Positions 5,673 to 6,211 of a stretch of DNA of 6,211 nucleotides are shown here, piece by piece (within the stretch, counting starts at the first letter, position 1; every line of letters begins with the position of its first letter). The position numbers and the translations under genes were made by a program. The stretch is from Savagea sp. (GTDB taxonomy: Bacteria > Bacillota > Bacilli > Bacillales_A > Planococcaceae). The notes below the pieces were generated by a model. The model was not told the origin of the DNA. It saw only the letters and a list, made by a program, of their open reading frames with translations, and did no database searches. The DNA is taken from NCBI GenBank assembly GCA_030152585.1, contig JASLJC010000081.1, positions 1 through 6,211 on the forward strand, given 5' to 3'.

Positions 5673-6107
5673 ATGTTAATGCCTAAACGCGTTAAATATC
5701 GTCGTGTATTCCGTGGAAAAATGCGCGGAAAAACAAAAGGCGGAGCTACTATCGAATTTGGAGACTACGGCTTACAAGCTTTAGAGCCATCATGGATCAC
5801 AGCACGTCAAATCGAGTCAGCACGTATCGCAATGACACGTTTCATGAAACGTGGAGGTAAAGTATGGGTCAACATTTTCCCACACAAACCATATACGAAA
5901 AAGCCTCTTGAAGTCCGTATGGGTTCAGGTAAAGGGGCAGTAGAAGGATGGGTAGCGGTTGTAAAACCGGGCCGTGTAATGTTTGAAATCGCGGGTGTAC
6001 CAGAAGAAACAGCACGCGAAGCACTTCGCCTCGCAGGTCACAAATTACCAATCCGTACGAAGTTTGTAAAACGATCAGAAATTGGTGGTGAATCTAATGA
6101 AAGCTAA
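5673..6107 (+). CDS. rplP: 50S ribosomal protein L16
   Basis: L16 is a late-assembling large-subunit protein next to the A-site tRNA elbow and the central protuberance. The product is 144 aa, equal to Bacillus. It opens MLMPKRVKYRRVFRGKMRGKTKGG, with PSWITARQIESARIAMTRFMKRGGKVWVNIFPHKPYTKKPLEVRMGSGKG in the middle and KLPIRTKFVKRSEIGGESNES at the end. ATG 5673 is chosen over ATG 5679 because AAGGAGG (5658-5664) ends 8 nt before it and L16 proteins begin ML-PKR. Much earlier in-frame starts run through rpsC and are rejected. The end overlaps rpmC by 11 nt. Confidence 0.98.
   Translation: MLMPKRVKYRRVFRGKMRGKTKGGATIEFGDYGLQALEPSWITARQIESARIAMTRFMKRGGKVWVNIFPHKPYTKKPLEVRMGSGKGAVEGWVAVVKPGRVMFEIAGVPEETAREALRLAGHKLPIRTKFVKRSEIGGESNES
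6084..6090 (+). promoter_or_regulatory. Ribosome binding site of rpmC inside rplP
   Basis: GGTGGTG ends 6 nt before the rpmC ATG at 6097. It is weaker than the AAGGAGG sites of the other genes, which fits reliance on coupling to rplP translation. Confidence 0.75.
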
Positions 6108-6211
6108 TGAAATCCGTGAATTAACAAACGCAGAGATTGAGCAAAAAGTGAAATCACTGAAAGAAGAGCTTTTCAACCTTCGCTTCCAATTAGCGACAGG
6201 GCAATTAGAAA
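6097..6211 (+). CDS. rpmC: 50S ribosomal protein L29, 5' part (3' end outside window)
   Basis: L29 is a small two-helix protein beside L23 at the peptide exit site. Thirty-eight codons are visible, MKANEIRELTNAEIEQKVKS then LKEELFNLRFQLATGQLE, a close match to the first half of Bacillus-type L29 (about 66 aa in full). The ATG at 6097 lies inside the end of rplP (11-nt overlap in another frame), a typical arrangement for translational coupling. The gene is cut only by the window edge. It is too short here to appear as a long open frame, but the protein match is clear. Confidence 0.97.
   Translation, partial: MKANEIRELTNAEIEQKVKSLKEELFNLRFQLATGQLE

Overview
This window is the junction between the end of the str operon (tuf) and the first part of the S10 ribosomal protein cluster of a Gram-positive bacterium. 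The gene order is tuf // rpsJ-rplC-rplD-rplW-rplB-rpsS-rplV-rpsC-rplP-rpmC, all on the + strand. The proteins read like Bacilli versions: a 102-aa S10, a 144-aa L16 ending IGGESNES, a 218-aa S3 and an L29 opening MKANEIRELT. Together with strong AAGGAGG-type ribosome binding sites, TTG/TATAAT promoters and a moderately AT-rich, CGT/GAA/TTA-favouring codon set, this points to a member of the Bacillales/Caryophanales (Bacillota). Several residues sit between the Bacillus and Staphylococcus versions. I cannot name the genus.

Layout. Positions 2-1039 are the last 345 codons of EF-Tu; about 51 N-terminal residues, including the P-loop, lie outside the window. A textbook intrinsic terminator follows at 1079-1124. 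The 468-nt gap from 1040 to 1507 has no convincing protein gene but carries the control region of the S10 cluster: two well-formed sigma-A promoters (P1 at 1278-1306, P2 at 1353-1381), a terminator-like hairpin between them, and a structured leader up to the rpsJ start at 1508. From 1508 to the window end, ten ribosomal protein genes are packed closely, with gaps of at most 59 nt, one 1-nt overlap (rplD/rplW) and one 11-nt overlap (rplP/rpmC). The last gene, rpmC, is cut by the window edge after 38 codons.

How the genes work together. EF-Tu delivers aminoacyl-tRNA to the ribosome. The other genes encode structural proteins of the small (S10, S19, S3) and large (L3, L4, L23, L2, L22, L16, L29) subunits, several of which contact each other in the ribosome: S10/S3 in the 30S head, L4/L22 in the exit tunnel, L23/L29 at the tunnel exit, L2/L3/L16 near the peptidyl transferase centre. 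Co-transcription and coupled translation keep their amounts matched.

The coding part is ordinary core genome, and I do not see a new multi-gene system. What deserves a second look is non-coding: the nested and mutually exclusive hairpins around P1/P2 in the S10 leader, and a strong hairpin without a U-tract between rplB and rpsS. Three protein oddities are also reported: Ile57 in S10, loss of the conserved Arg-Pro near the L23 N-terminus, and an acidic/hydrophobic S19 tail where basic residues are usual.
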